Assembly: GCA_016937795.1 (NCBI GenBank)
Contig: JAFGVV010000052.1
Coordinates: forward strand, 1-64,000
Reading direction: 5' to 3'
DNA length: 64,000 nucleotides
DNA from: Paludibacteraceae bacterium
GTDB taxonomy: Bacteria; Bacteroidota; Bacteroidia; Bacteroidales; Paludibacteraceae
Shown in pieces: positions 1-8,184 of the stretch; the stretch's first letter is position 1; every line of letters begins with the position of its first letter. The position numbers were made by a program, and so were the translations under genes. The notes under the pieces are model-generated. The model ran no database searches. It saw only the letters and a list, made by a program, of their open reading frames with translations, and was not told where the DNA came from.

Positions 1-5
1 CAAAA

Positions 6-1700
6 CTAATACTTTATTGCTTTCTCCCCAACTTTTTGACTTGATCCAGGAATTCTTTCGTGTATCCACTTTTCAAAATCGACTGTTTTGTCAAGGCCAA
101 GTCGTTCTTTTATAGTGTTTCGACGTCTATACATTGTGTTTTTGTTCATGCCGAGCAGTGTGCATGAGTCGGTAATGTCAATCCCTAACGAGCTAAGTGC
201 TATGACTATTTTGTCAGCATTGGTAAGTGTGGGATGTGTTGTTGTCAGTTCCGAAATATGATAATTACTTATCAGGTCGATTTCGTGGATATATTCCTCC
301 CAATTCGATTCTGATAAAACAGCCTGCAATAGGATTTCATTCAGTAGCTCTTTTGCATCAGTGCCACCATGCCTGTATTTGGTTTCCATTTTGTTGAGTT
401 GAAGTGCTGAGTTGATACGACCACGAATTTTTGTGAGGAGTATTACACGTTTTTGCTCCATCTTTTCAAGTAGTTTTTGTTTTTCTTTTGTGTGTTGAAG
501 TCGTTCTCTGTTCCTTCGGAGTACTTGGAACATAAATGCAATTACCAGAACTAAAACTAATATTATCATGATACTTATCTGTATGATCATGTTTCGTTGT
601 TGCACGCGTAATTCAGTATTTTCTTTCTCTTTTTCTGATATGTCGAAACCCTTGTCGATACGGTAAAGCTGACTTTTCCTTTGCTCGTTAAAGATTTCGG
701 TTTTATTTAAATCGTACTGTGTATATGCTTCAAGAGCTTCTTTGTATTTTCCCATCGCACTGTAAGTATATGCACCAGCCATATTTATTGCCATCTTACT
801 GTATATGTTTGTAGTGTCCTGTTTGGATGCCTGATAGTAAAACATGGCAGAGTCGGCGTACCCCATTCTGGCATAGGCATACGATAGTTTGTTGTGATAA
901 TAGCTGTCGTTTTTGTAGTATCTATAGACTTCTAAAATGTCATTTTTTGCTTCTTCAAACCGATCGGTTCTGTTTAGTAAGGTAATGGCACGGTAGAACT
1001 GCACATCGAAGAATCCTGCTGTGTCCCCTTCCTGTAGAAGTACATTTTTCGATTTGTTGAAATAAACCAGTGCGCTGTCGGTGTCGTATCGCCCCATATC
1101 GTAAGCATTTGCAATTTCCCTCAGCGCAAAGGCGTTGTTTATATTCTCTTCTGCATTTTTGAAATAAATCGAAGCAATTTTCATCGAATGTAAGGCTTTG
1201 TCGTACACGGCATCAAGTGCATAACTGTAGCCCATGTAGTAGTAGGCAAGTCCTATCAGGTTATTTTCGTTAGTGTTGATTAGTGCCTTTGCTGCTTTTT
1301 TAAAATGTATCATTCCTTCGTCCACTTCTTCTTCGTCGAGCAAAATGTGTCCGTAAAGAAAATGGGCTAAGCCTTTTTCGTACGCGAGTTGACTGTTGTC
1401 GTAGTATTTTAGCGCCTCGTAGGCTATTGATCTGTTGGCTTGAGCTGTATCCGACAAGAAAGTTGCATATGCTTTGTATAGTTTTAAAGCGGCTTTGTCG
1501 GGTGCGCTTAACTTCCCTGATATTTCAGGTTTCGACAAAAGTATTAATGCAGAGTCGGGTTGTCCGGGCAATAATGTTTCTGCTTGCAAAATATGTTGAT
1601 TTGTGGATTTTCGCTTGCTGCACGACGAAAGTGTCAGAATTGAAAACACAAGTAAGGTATAATAAAAGCATCTATAATGTCGAAACTTCAATGTAGTCAT
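6..1700 (-). CDS. TPR-transmembrane-HTH regulator (lipoprotein-like N-terminus)
   Basis: This 564-residue protein probably links an envelope signal to transcription. The N-terminus has a hydrophobic stretch ending in LSSC (about residue 27), which resembles a lipobox. Residues about 30-350 are helical and TPR-like, with many Y/A-rich 35-40 residue units. One strong membrane segment follows (about 376-396), then a coiled-coil linker. The C-terminus (about 490-550) is a LuxR-like helix-turn-helix ending in MYRRRNTIKERLGL. TPR-TM-HTH proteins are common in Bacteroidota and are thought to act as one-component membrane-bound regulators. The ligand and targets are unknown. The gene ends 6 bases from the window edge, so its downstream neighbour is not visible. 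A signal anchor instead of a lipid anchor is possible. Confidence 0.8.
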   Translation of the reverse strand: MTTLKFRHYRCFYYTLLVFSILTLSSCSKRKSTNQHILQAETLLPGQPDSALILLSKPEISGKLSAPDKAALKLYKAYATFLSDTAQANRSIAYEALKYYDNSQLAYEKGLAHFLYGHILLDEEEVDEGMIHFKKAAKALINTNENNLIGLAYYYMGYSYALDAVYDKALHSMKIASIYFKNAEENINNAFALREIANAYDMGRYDTDSALVYFNKSKNVLLQEGDTAGFFDVQFYRAITLLNRTDRFEEAKNDILEVYRYYKNDSYYHNKLSYAYARMGYADSAMFYYQASKQDTTNIYSKMAINMAGAYTYSAMGKYKEALEAYTQYDLNKTEIFNEQRKSQLYRIDKGFDISEKEKENTELRVQQRNMIIQISIMIILVLVLVIAFMFQVLRRNRERLQHTKEKQKLLEKMEQKRVILLTKIRGRINSALQLNKMETKYRHGGTDAKELLNEILLQAVLSESNWEEYIHEIDLISNYHISELTTTHPTLTNADKIVIALSSLGIDITDSCTLLGMNKNTMYRRRNTIKERLGLDKTVDFEKWIHERIPGSSQKVGEKAIKY

Positions 1701-2032
1701 TTTCGGTAGGTGTTTTTAGCAGAATTTTGGGCAATTCTCGGAGGCTTACAGAATTATATTAGTTGCCAAAATTTAATTATCAACAATTCAGGCGTTTATG
1801 TCGGTGTACTGTGCCATGCTTACAAACATTTTTTTTTGTGCTATGCAGTGTTTTTCTTAATTTTGAACTGCAGAAAACAATGAAAATCGACGTTTACTTT
1901 TCGGTTTGCATAAGTTTGCAGTCGGGAATAAAAAATACAACCTGAAATTATATCTTGTTTCGATTTACAATGTGATAGTGATGATGAAAATGCGCCTTGC
2001 AAAACAAAATTGTTCTGCAGGGCGCTTTCTTT
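1701..2032. other. Intergenic region, 332 bp
   Basis: AT-rich spacer upstream of the TPR regulator and downstream of the S1/P1 nuclease, both of which read leftward. It holds the nuclease terminator at its right end. I see no clear TTTG/TAnnTTTG promoter for the TPR gene. The short open frames on the plus strand look fortuitous. Confidence 0.5.
1992..2030 (-). terminator. Hairpin terminator after S1/P1 nuclease
   Basis: GCGCCTTGCA at 1992-2001 pairs with TGCAGGGCGC at 2016-2025, with one mismatch. A T-rich tract follows on the plus strand and a weaker one on the minus strand. It sits directly beyond the nuclease stop codon, so it most likely ends that transcript. Confidence 0.65.
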
Positions 2033-2803
2033 TTAACGATATATGTCGTTTAATACTACCGACAGGTAAATGCCTGCACGGTAAAATAATAGATCAAGAT
2101 CGTCGGTGAATTTATATAAATAGTGGTAATTGTTGGTGTTGCCGGCATCCCATGCATAAACTTCGTTACGAAGCATGTAAGTCTCTTCTACCGAAGCAAG
2201 CATATTGTAAGTTGTATATTTCTTTTTGTTGGATGAGAATTTGTCTTCTACAAAATCTGCATATTCACTGTACGATAATTTTCGGCTGTCAGTGATTTGT
2301 CCATCCCATACCGAGTGTATATTGGTGTTCCTTCCGAACCAGTTTATTTTTACACGGTTTCCACCCAAATCCTCTACTCGTCCTAAATGCATGGGCTGGT
2401 GCAGGTCGCCGATAAAATGAACCAGGAATTTAAGCGCTTCAGCATCTGCTTTGTCTTTCTTTAAGCGCTTTATCATTAGGTCGATGGCATAAAATAGATG
2501 CTCACCCTCTTTTGTCGGGTTTTCGATAAGGGCTTTTAAATCAGTTTGATTCATGCCATCTTTCAAATTCTGATAATGCCACTGATAACTATATTTATAG
2601 TTCTCGTCGCTCCGAATTTCGTCGGCCCACGACGATTCGTAAACTATACCTTTAACCCCAAGTATTTTATCGGTTTGTTTGCAGGCTTTTTTGGTCATGT
2701 TTCGGTAGGCGACTTCCGAAATGATCCGATGTCCCACGTTGTCGTACGGATAAGACGAAATAGTTACTAATATCAGTAACAGACTAAGATATCTTTTTGT
2801 CAT
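2033..2803 (-). CDS. S1/P1-type zinc nuclease, secreted
   Basis: A 256-residue exported nuclease of the S1/P1 family, which cleaves single-stranded DNA and RNA with a trinuclear zinc centre. After a signal peptide (residues 1 to about 19) come the expected ligand motifs: GH at residue 25, WADE, WHYQN, HFIGDLHQPMH and HSVWD. The length matches the family. The odd point is the mature N-terminus. Family members normally begin with Trp, whose backbone binds zinc, in the pattern W-x-x-x-G-H. Here the same position is Tyr20 (YDNVGH). The gene lies 51 bp downstream of alanine dehydrogenase in the same direction, so co-transcription is possible. The family call is secure; activity is inferred. Confidence 0.88.
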   Translation of the reverse strand: MTKRYLSLLLILVTISSYPYDNVGHRIISEVAYRNMTKKACKQTDKILGVKGIVYESSWADEIRSDENYKYSYQWHYQNLKDGMNQTDLKALIENPTKEGEHLFYAIDLMIKRLKKDKADAEALKFLVHFIGDLHQPMHLGRVEDLGGNRVKINWFGRNTNIHSVWDGQITDSRKLSYSEYADFVEDKFSSNKKKYTTYNMLASVEETYMLRNEVYAWDAGNTNNYHYLYKFTDDLDLLFYRAGIYLSVVLNDIYR

Positions 2804-2854
2804 AAGAATATTGAGATTGGATATGTGTGAGATAAATTTGAAAATATTTTTTCA

Positions 2855-4057
2855 TTAATAATCGGCCAAAAGTAAGCCTATATCGTTTGAATTTATGCTA
2901 TAGTAGTTGCCTATTAGTCTATTGACCAGTATTCCGCCAAAAATATATGCCCCGTTGCGGAAGCCAGAGCTCTCAGATATAGCCAGTTTTACGCTTCCTG
3001 AGTTTGCAATTTTCAAAATTATGGGGGCAAAAATATTACTGAGTGCCATTGAGGTAGTACGGGCAACGCGTGCTGATATATTTGGGACGCAATAGTGTAC
3101 GACACCAAATTTCTGATAAACCGGATTGCGAAGCGTGCGACATTCAGATGTTTCAAAACACCCTCCCTGATCAACACTCAGATCGATGATAACAGCTCCC
3201 GGTTTCATGGTTTTTACCAAGTCTTCCGATACCATAAACCGTTCGGAACCATTGATGTATCTCAAGTTCCCAATCACAGCATCGGCCGAGGCAAGTGCTT
3301 TGAATAATACGGATGGGTGAATTACCGAGGTGAAAACTTGCTGTCCCAGATAATGTTGAATCTTTCGGAGTTTGTTTATGTCGTGATCGAAGATTTTTAC
3401 CTGAGCGCCCAATGCAAGTGCTGAGCGAGCGGCTACAGTGCCGGTAATGCCGGCTCCCAGTATTAGTACTTCGGTAGGCGAAATGCCAGCGACGCCGCCC
3501 AATAACAATCCTTTGCCTCCTCTTTCGACGCTCATAAGTTCAGCTGCAACTCCGATGGCTGTGTTGCCTTCAATTTCGGATATGGAGGTCATTACAGGAA
3601 ATGCTTTTTGTTCGTCTTTGATTAATTCATAAGCAATAGCATTCATTTTTTTCTTCATCATTAAATGAATGGCTTCAGGAGACATATTGCTAAGTTGTAG
3701 CATCGAGAAGACGGATGAGCGGTCGTGCATCAGGCTTAATTCCTGTAGAGTAGGGGGTGTGATTTTCAGCACAAGGTCGGCGCTGAATACATCCGGGGCC
3801 GAATCGACCATGTAGGCGCCTGCTTCGCTGTATTGAAGGTCTGAGTAAGACATTGGTTCGCCTGCACCTCGTTGCACATACACGCTATGTCCCTCTTCGG
3901 CTACTATAGCTACGCCTTCGGGAGTAAGTGCGAGGCGTGTTTCTATTTCGGCATTCTCGCGGGGGATTCCTATCGACAGCCGGGGCTGGCGTGCAAGTTC
4001 GCGTAAAAGACATTCCTCGGGGAATAAACTGCGTTGTGATGTGGTGTCGATTTTCAT
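2855..4057 (-). CDS. ald: Alanine dehydrogenase (AlaDH/PNT family)
   Basis: A 400-residue cytoplasmic enzyme that interconverts L-alanine and pyruvate plus ammonia with NAD(H). The N-terminal AlaDH/PNT domain shows the GIPRE...ETRLALTPEGV signature (about residues 29-50). The NAD-binding Rossmann fold has LILGAGITGTVAARSALALG near residues 198-217, followed by the acidic residue of IFDHD. The sequence ends in a family-typical helical tail. It is slightly longer than the roughly 370-residue Bacillus enzyme, because of an N-terminal extension of about 25 residues seen in Bacteroidota forms. A consensus promoter lies upstream with a leader of about 22 nt. NAD(P) transhydrogenase alpha subunit is a less likely alternative, since no beta subunit gene is nearby. 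Confidence 0.88.
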   Translation of the reverse strand: MKIDTTSQRSLFPEECLLRELARQPRLSIGIPRENAEIETRLALTPEGVAIVAEEGHSVYVQRGAGEPMSYSDLQYSEAGAYMVDSAPDVFSADLVLKITPPTLQELSLMHDRSSVFSMLQLSNMSPEAIHLMMKKKMNAIAYELIKDEQKAFPVMTSISEIEGNTAIGVAAELMSVERGGKGLLLGGVAGISPTEVLILGAGITGTVAARSALALGAQVKIFDHDINKLRKIQHYLGQQVFTSVIHPSVLFKALASADAVIGNLRYINGSERFMVSEDLVKTMKPGAVIIDLSVDQGGCFETSECRTLRNPVYQKFGVVHYCVPNISARVARTTSMALSNIFAPIILKIANSGSVKLAISESSGFRNGAYIFGGILVNRLIGNYYSINSNDIGLLLADY

Positions 4058-4085
4058 TTTATGTTTACCTGGTTGGTGTGAGCTG

Positions 4086-4117
4086 CAAAACTAAAAACTA
4101 TTATCGAATTAAACAAA
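4086..4117 (-). promoter_or_regulatory. Bacteroidota promoter of ald
   Basis: On the minus strand, TTTG (4117-4114), a 20-nt spacer and TAGTTTTG (4093-4086) match TTTG-N19/20-TAnnTTTG exactly. The predicted start of transcription is near 4080, about 22 nt before the ald ATG. Confidence 0.7.
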
Positions 4118-4216
4118 TAATTGTTTGATTTCGACTGTTGTGAGTGTGTTTTTATTTTTTACTTTCAGTTTGTTGAGATATTTTGAAAAACACATAGTTT
4201 TACCGATTTGGCAAGC

Positions 4217-4224
4217 TATCTTTG
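4217..4224 (+). promoter_or_regulatory. -7 element ahead of the EamA gene
   Basis: TATCTTTG matches the -7 consensus but sits only 9 nt before the ATG at 4234. Transcription would begin at about 4230-4231, giving an almost leaderless mRNA. No clear -33 element is present. Confidence 0.45.
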
Positions 4225-4233
4225 CAGACTGTT

Positions 4234-5154
4234 ATGGAAAAACAAAAGCGTATAGGGCATATAGCTGTTTTTGCAGCTAATATATTATTCGGATTGAATA
4301 CTCCGGTTTCAAGATCGTTGATGCCTGAGGCTGTCGATCCTTATCTGCTTACTTTCTTTCGCCTCTGTGGTGGAATGTTGTTGTTCTGGTTTGCATCGGC
4401 TTTTGTTCGTGAAAAGGTCGGGGCGAAGGATGTGTTTTTGCTTTTTTTTGCTGCAGCACTTGCACTTACAACAAATCAGCTGCCGTTTATTGTTGGTTTG
4501 TCGATGACTTCGCCAATCGATGCTTCAATTGTGGTGACAATGTTGCCGATATTAAGTATGCTGTTTGCTGCAGTTTTCATTCGTGAACCCATTACTCTTA
4601 AAAAGACACTTGGAGTGCTTACAGGTGCATCGGGAGCATTGTTGCTTGTTTTTTCGGGTGAGGCCGAGGTGGGGAGTGGAAGTGTGAAAGGAAATCTCTT
4701 GGTTTTTGGAGCTGTAATGTCTTTTGCATTGTATCTTACGCTTTTTAAAAAACTAATTTCGAAGTATAAGCCAGTCACCATAATGAAATGGATGTTTCTT
4801 TTTGCAAGCATTCAGAGTTTGCCGTTTTATTACGGGTCGCTACTTCATGCCGATTTTACTTCATACGACAGATCCGTTGTTTTCCGTGTTATATATGTGG
4901 TTGTTGTTGCTACATTTGTTACATATATATTGTTGGCTATGGGGCAAAAGGTGCTCAGGCCAACCACGCTCAGTATGTATAATTATCTGCAGCCCGTTGT
5001 GGCAACGCTGGCGGCTGTGGTTATGGGGATTGACGCTTTTGGTATTCAACAATTATTGGCTTCAGTGTTGGTTTTTGCAGGTGTATATCTTGTTACACGG
5101 AGTAAGTCGCTTCAGGATGTAGAAGTTGAGGTGTTTCAGTCAAAAAGCTCGTGA
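4234..5154 (+). CDS. EamA/DMT-family exporter
   Basis: A 306-residue inner-membrane protein with ten predicted hydrophobic helices in two EamA repeats (about residues 5-140 and 150-295), typical of the drug/metabolite transporter superfamily (RhaT/YdcZ-like permeases). Substrates in this family range from amino acids to sugars and nucleotides, and none can be assigned here. I chose ATG 4234 over the upstream in-frame TTG at 4222, because that TTG lies inside the putative -7 element. The 3' end overlaps recO, on the opposite strand, by 19 bp. Confidence 0.82.
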   Translation: MEKQKRIGHIAVFAANILFGLNTPVSRSLMPEAVDPYLLTFFRLCGGMLLFWFASAFVREKVGAKDVFLLFFAAALALTTNQLPFIVGLSMTSPIDASIVVTMLPILSMLFAAVFIREPITLKKTLGVLTGASGALLLVFSGEAEVGSGSVKGNLLVFGAVMSFALYLTLFKKLISKYKPVTIMKWMFLFASIQSLPFYYGSLLHADFTSYDRSVVFRVIYVVVVATFVTYILLAMGQKVLRPTTLSMYNYLQPVVATLAAVVMGIDAFGIQQLLASVLVFAGVYLVTRSKSLQDVEVEVFQSKSS

Positions 5155-5858
5155 AGGACTCCTAGTGAGTTTATCCCTTTGAAGTCAGGTAGATGTAGTC
5201 GGTAAAAATGCTCCAAGTTGTTAATTAATTGATAGCGCAATTCTCTCCCTATGCTTACACGGTGCATGTTGTCGAAGTTGCATTTTGCTAGTTCGGTAAA
5301 TGCTTTTGTGCTTTCTGTGTTCATAAAATGAATATGAGGAGGCTGAGAAACGCAGAATGTGGCGTTCAGCATGTCGAAATACTCGCCTGTGCCTGTCAGG
5401 GTGTCGGGTTCAAATCCCAGGTAGCGTGCCAACCTTATCATAAATATAAGGTGAAAATTTGACAAGCCCTGTTCGTTGCAATCGAGTATCTGTATTGCAT
5501 TTTCCAAAAAATCGTACATCATATTATCGGGTTCTGAAATTCTAAGTGATTTTAGCATTAGCTCTGCCACAAACAGTGCTATTGAATTTCGAACCGGGTG
5601 AAAAGAAATACCCGTGAGCGGAATAGTAGTACGTACATCTTTTATTTTTTGAATTTCTTTTCCGGGGGTGTGTAAAACATCAAGTTCGACAAGAGTGAGT
5701 GGCTGAAGAAAGGCTGATCGGAATGCCGACTTTTTCTTTGCTACGCCATATATCATGTACGAAATTCTACCAAATTTTTGCGTGTAAACTGTCACTATTA
5801 CCGAAGAATCGGAGTACTTGAGTGATCCCATTACAATTCCACGGGTTTTTTCCTGCAT
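5136..5858 (-). CDS. recO: DNA repair protein RecO
   Basis: A 240-residue RecO. The protein works with RecF and RecR to load RecA onto SSB-coated single-stranded DNA, and it anneals complementary strands. The OB-fold N-terminus starts MQEKTRGIVMGSLKYSDSSVIVTVYT, followed by the family's YMIYGVAKKKS and the helical C-terminal half. The reading frame stays open upstream to 6062, but that part looks non-coding and overlaps the promoter of tRNA-Glu on the other strand, so I start at ATG 5858. The zinc-binding cysteine cluster of many RecO proteins is not evident, as in other Bacteroidota. It overlaps the EamA gene tail to tail. Confidence 0.87.
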   Translation of the reverse strand: MQEKTRGIVMGSLKYSDSSVIVTVYTQKFGRISYMIYGVAKKKSAFRSAFLQPLTLVELDVLHTPGKEIQKIKDVRTTIPLTGISFHPVRNSIALFVAELMLKSLRISEPDNMMYDFLENAIQILDCNEQGLSNFHLIFMIRLARYLGFEPDTLTGTGEYFDMLNATFCVSQPPHIHFMNTESTKAFTELAKCNFDNMHRVSIGRELRYQLINNLEHFYRLHLPDFKGINSLGVLHELFD

Positions 5859-6001
5859 AAATTCTATGATTTGTGTAGCAAAATTACAAAAAATACTGCA
5901 GTGTGCCGATGTTTTTCCAAACAATTTACTTAAAATGTATTCTGACAAACAGATAGTTGGAGATTTATGAAAAATATTTACTGAATATTTACTGAAAACG
6001 T

Positions 6002-6032
6002 TTTGTTGTTTCAAAAAACTGCCGTATATTTG
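6002..6032 (+). promoter_or_regulatory. Promoter of tRNA-Glu (and probably rpsT)
   Basis: TTTG at 6002-6005, a 19-nt spacer and TATATTTG at 6025-6032 fit the phylum consensus exactly. Transcription should start near 6039, about 40 nt ahead of the tRNA. Confidence 0.75.
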
Positions 6033-6078
6033 CACCCGCAATTGAGAGATACAATATCGCAATGCAAAAAGACATTTT

Positions 6079-6150
6079 GGCCCATTCGTCTATCGGTTAG
6101 GACGCCAGATTTTCATTCTGGAAAGAGGGGTTCGACTCCCCTATGGGCTA
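6079..6150 (+). tRNA. tRNA-Glu (anticodon UUC)
   Basis: A 72-nt cloverleaf. The acceptor arm GGCCCAT pairs with ATGGGCT (terminal G-U wobble), with discriminator A at 6150. The anticodon stem CCAGA/TCTGG closes the loop TTTTCAT, giving anticodon TTC at 6112-6114. The T arm GAGGGGTTCGACTCCCC is canonical. CCA is not encoded. The gene lies 38 bp upstream of rpsT and probably shares its transcript. Confidence 0.95.
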
Positions 6151-6188
6151 CTAATAGTAGTATAAAAAGATAAAAAAGCATATTTGAG

Positions 6189-6443
6189 ATGGCAAATCAC
6201 AAATCGTCAATTAAAAGAATTCGTCAGACAGAAAAACGTAAGTTACACAACCGTTATTATGCAAAAACTGCACGTAACGCTGTTCGTAAATTGCGTGTTA
6301 CAACTGATAAAGCTGTAGCAACTGAAATGTTGCCTAAAATTAGCGCAATGCTCGATAAGTTGGCTAAACGTAACGTCATTCATAAAAATAAAGCTTCGAA
6401 TCTTAAATCGAAACTTAGTCTTTACGTTAATAAATTGGCATAA
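6189..6443 (+). CDS. rpsT: 30S ribosomal protein S20
   Basis: An 84-residue, lysine/arginine-rich protein beginning [21 protein letters not shown], the S20 signature. S20 binds 16S rRNA early in assembly of the small subunit. Length and composition fit the family. It follows tRNA-Glu by 38 bp and is followed by a strong intrinsic terminator, which suggests a short tRNA-rpsT transcript. Confidence 0.97.
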   Translation: MANHKSSIKRIRQTEKRKLHNRYYAKTARNAVRKLRVTTDKAVATEMLPKISAMLDKLAKRNVIHKNKASNLKSKLSLYVNKLA

Positions 6444-6465
6444 ATAGCTTCGTAATTATATACAG

Positions 6466-6496
6466 AAGCCCTTTTCTTTACGGAAAGGGCTTTTTT
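6466..6496 (+). terminator. rpsT terminator
   Basis: AAGCCCTTTTC pairs with GAAAGGGCTT across a short loop and is followed by a run of T residues. This is a classic rho-independent terminator for the tRNA-rpsT transcript. Confidence 0.85.
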
Positions 6497-6640
6497 GTCA
6501 TGCATAAGTGCCAACTGTGAAAAATATTGGTGGTTGTTTAAATGCGCATTGATCTTCAAAGGATTCGGTAAAATTCATGTCTGTGAATATTAGCGTTATG
6601 CTCGTCGCTGTGTTGGAAGTTCTGCTTGTAAGTGAATAGG

Positions 6641-7327
6641 TTACCAGTTGCAATTGCAACCTTTAAGGCGCCGGTTACCATCGGAGATCTGATAGGATAC
6701 AACCAGTGAAAGTGTGGAAAGTGCATCGTGTGGCAAGCCGCCTTTTTTGCCTTCAATCATATCCGTGAGACTATAGTGTACATCGAATTCGGCACCAATA
6801 GAAAATCGGTCGAAGATTTCGTGTTTGTAGCCTATGCCTATTGGAATGACAGGTGCAATGGCTTTGTCAGCCAGGGTCAAACGTGAAGAAAGGCGCTCGT
6901 TGAAATAATTGCTGTATAGAAAGCCCAACCCAGTATAAATGTATAAGGACTGTACCCGTGGATAGTAATTTATAAAAAGATTGTATTCCAGACGGCCTGC
7001 AAATTCAAAAATACTTGATCTGAAGCTGTAATTGTCGTCTTTTCGGTCGTAAATACCAGCATGTGCAGATATTTTCAATCCCCATCGTTCAGTTATTGAT
7101 TGATGGTAACCAACCGAAATAACAGAGTTTGCAGGCATTAGTTGGTCGAAACGATTGCGTGTGTAAAGATAATCTTCCATAAATGGGTCGCCAATATCGC
7201 CAAGAAAAAGTGTAGATGGGCCAGCGGTGATGTCGATAGAAGTTTCGCCCACCAAACTTTGATTCCGCTGCGCATATAGCGCAATCGGAATTGTAACGAA
7301 CATAATTAAATATAGCAATTTTTGCAT
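6641..7327 (-). CDS. Outer-membrane beta-barrel protein (paralogue B)
   Basis: A 228-residue protein with a signal peptide (MQKLLYLIMFVTIPIALYAQ) and alternating aromatic/polar strands typical of a small eight-stranded outer-membrane barrel. It resembles the gene just upstream: both contain a GPxxLFGDxG-like segment early on, a PVxPxGxGYxxE/Q segment, and end in CNCNW. They are probably tandem duplicates. The family looks like the DUF6089/PorG-type barrels of Bacteroidota, but I am not certain of this. I start at ATG 7327, which gives a clean signal peptide. The frame upstream of it overlaps the preceding gene. The C-terminal codons create a perfect 14-bp palindrome (6647-6660). Confidence 0.75.
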   Translation of the reverse strand: MQKLLYLIMFVTIPIALYAQRNQSLVGETSIDITAGPSTLFLGDIGDPFMEDYLYTRNRFDQLMPANSVISVGYHQSITERWGLKISAHAGIYDRKDDNYSFRSSIFEFAGRLEYNLFINYYPRVQSLYIYTGLGFLYSNYFNERLSSRLTLADKAIAPVIPIGIGYKHEIFDRFSIGAEFDVHYSLTDMIEGKKGGLPHDALSTLSLVVSYQISDGNRRLKGCNCNW

Positions 7328-7343
7328 AAACGCTAATTCTGTT

Positions 7344-8096
7344 TTACCACCAGTTGCAATTGCATTTGTCAGCATTTGGAACTCCACCATACATTTTGTA
7401 AGTGAATGTAAAGTTGAGATTCGACAATACATCATTGCTACGTGAGTTTAGTGTAGATACTCCATCAAGAAAGTCGGTGAAAGTGTATCGCCATCCAAAC
7501 TCAGCCCCAAGCGCAAAACGCGAGGAAAACTGATATTGATATCCTAAGCCGAAGGGCATAACGGGTGTTATCCCGTCTGTATTTATAATGTCATTGGGTC
7601 TTGGGCCTCCATCTCTTATTAAGTTTGGTCTGTAACTCAAAACACCTGCACCTGCAAATACATAAATTAAACTTGGAGTACGTATTTTTGAATATGGCCC
7701 CCCATACAATGTATATTCGCTTTGAATTGAAATTTCAGTTATGTCCGATGTAAAAGAATATCCTCTGGTTGGATTTGATGTTCCTTCGTCGGTGCCTGCA
7801 AATTGTCCGAAGGCAAGTGTAGCCTTTAGACCGAAATTGTTTGGAAAAAGTTGTCTGAATCCTATTGAATACAAAAACCTTGTCTTTGCCATGTCCCAAT
7901 CAGTGCTGCCGAGTAAAACCTGGTCTTCAACCTGTCCACCTACATCGCCAAACAGATACGCCGGTCCAACCCCAGAGAGCATAATCGAAAAAACGCCGGG
8001 CAGGTTATGTCCGAATCGTCCATTCGCCCGCTTTTGGGCAGAAGTAAATAAGACGTTAAAAGTGAGGAATATGATGAGATATGATATTTTTTTCAT
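7344..8096 (-). CDS. Outer-membrane beta-barrel protein (paralogue A)
   Basis: A 250-residue protein with a signal peptide (MKKISYLIIFLTFNVLFTSAQ) and a predicted small beta-barrel fold. It is the first gene of a two-gene unit with its relative 16 bp downstream. The C-terminus is KCNCNWW. Barrels usually end in an aromatic residue for BAM recognition, so the final Trp fits, but the paired cysteines just before it are unusual. It may belong to DUF6089/PorG-like proteins linked to T9SS or gliding, but the sequence alone does not prove this. A perfect promoter lies 23 bp upstream. Confidence 0.75.
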   Translation of the reverse strand: MKKISYLIIFLTFNVLFTSAQKRANGRFGHNLPGVFSIMLSGVGPAYLFGDVGGQVEDQVLLGSTDWDMAKTRFLYSIGFRQLFPNNFGLKATLAFGQFAGTDEGTSNPTRGYSFTSDITEISIQSEYTLYGGPYSKIRTPSLIYVFAGAGVLSYRPNLIRDGGPRPNDIINTDGITPVMPFGLGYQYQFSSRFALGAEFGWRYTFTDFLDGVSTLNSRSNDVLSNLNFTFTYKMYGGVPNADKCNCNWW

Positions 8097-8118
8097 TTAA
8101 AATCAGAGAAATAATTGA

Positions 8119-8150
8119 CAAAGATACATTTTCGTGAGCAATTATTCAAA
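8119..8150 (-). promoter_or_regulatory. Promoter of the paired barrel genes
   Basis: On the minus strand, TTTG (8150-8147), a 20-nt spacer and TATCTTTG (8126-8119). The expected transcript starts about 16 nt before the ATG at 8096. Confidence 0.72.
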
Positions 8151-8184
8151 CGAAAAAAAAAGAATAATAGTATTCATTACAAAT

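Noticed and set aside
1763..2109. Two short plus-strand open frames in the spacer after the TPR gene
   Set aside because: Low complexity, no start signals, no recognisable domain, and they overlap the nuclease terminator.
5859..6062. N-terminal extension of RecO
   Set aside because: The extension is cysteine-rich random sequence, overlaps the tRNA-Glu promoter on the other strand, and is not found in the RecO family.
6647..6660. 14-bp palindrome GTTGCAATTGCAAC as operator
   Set aside because: It lies at the end of a coding sequence and is explained by the codons for the repeated Cys-Asn pair.
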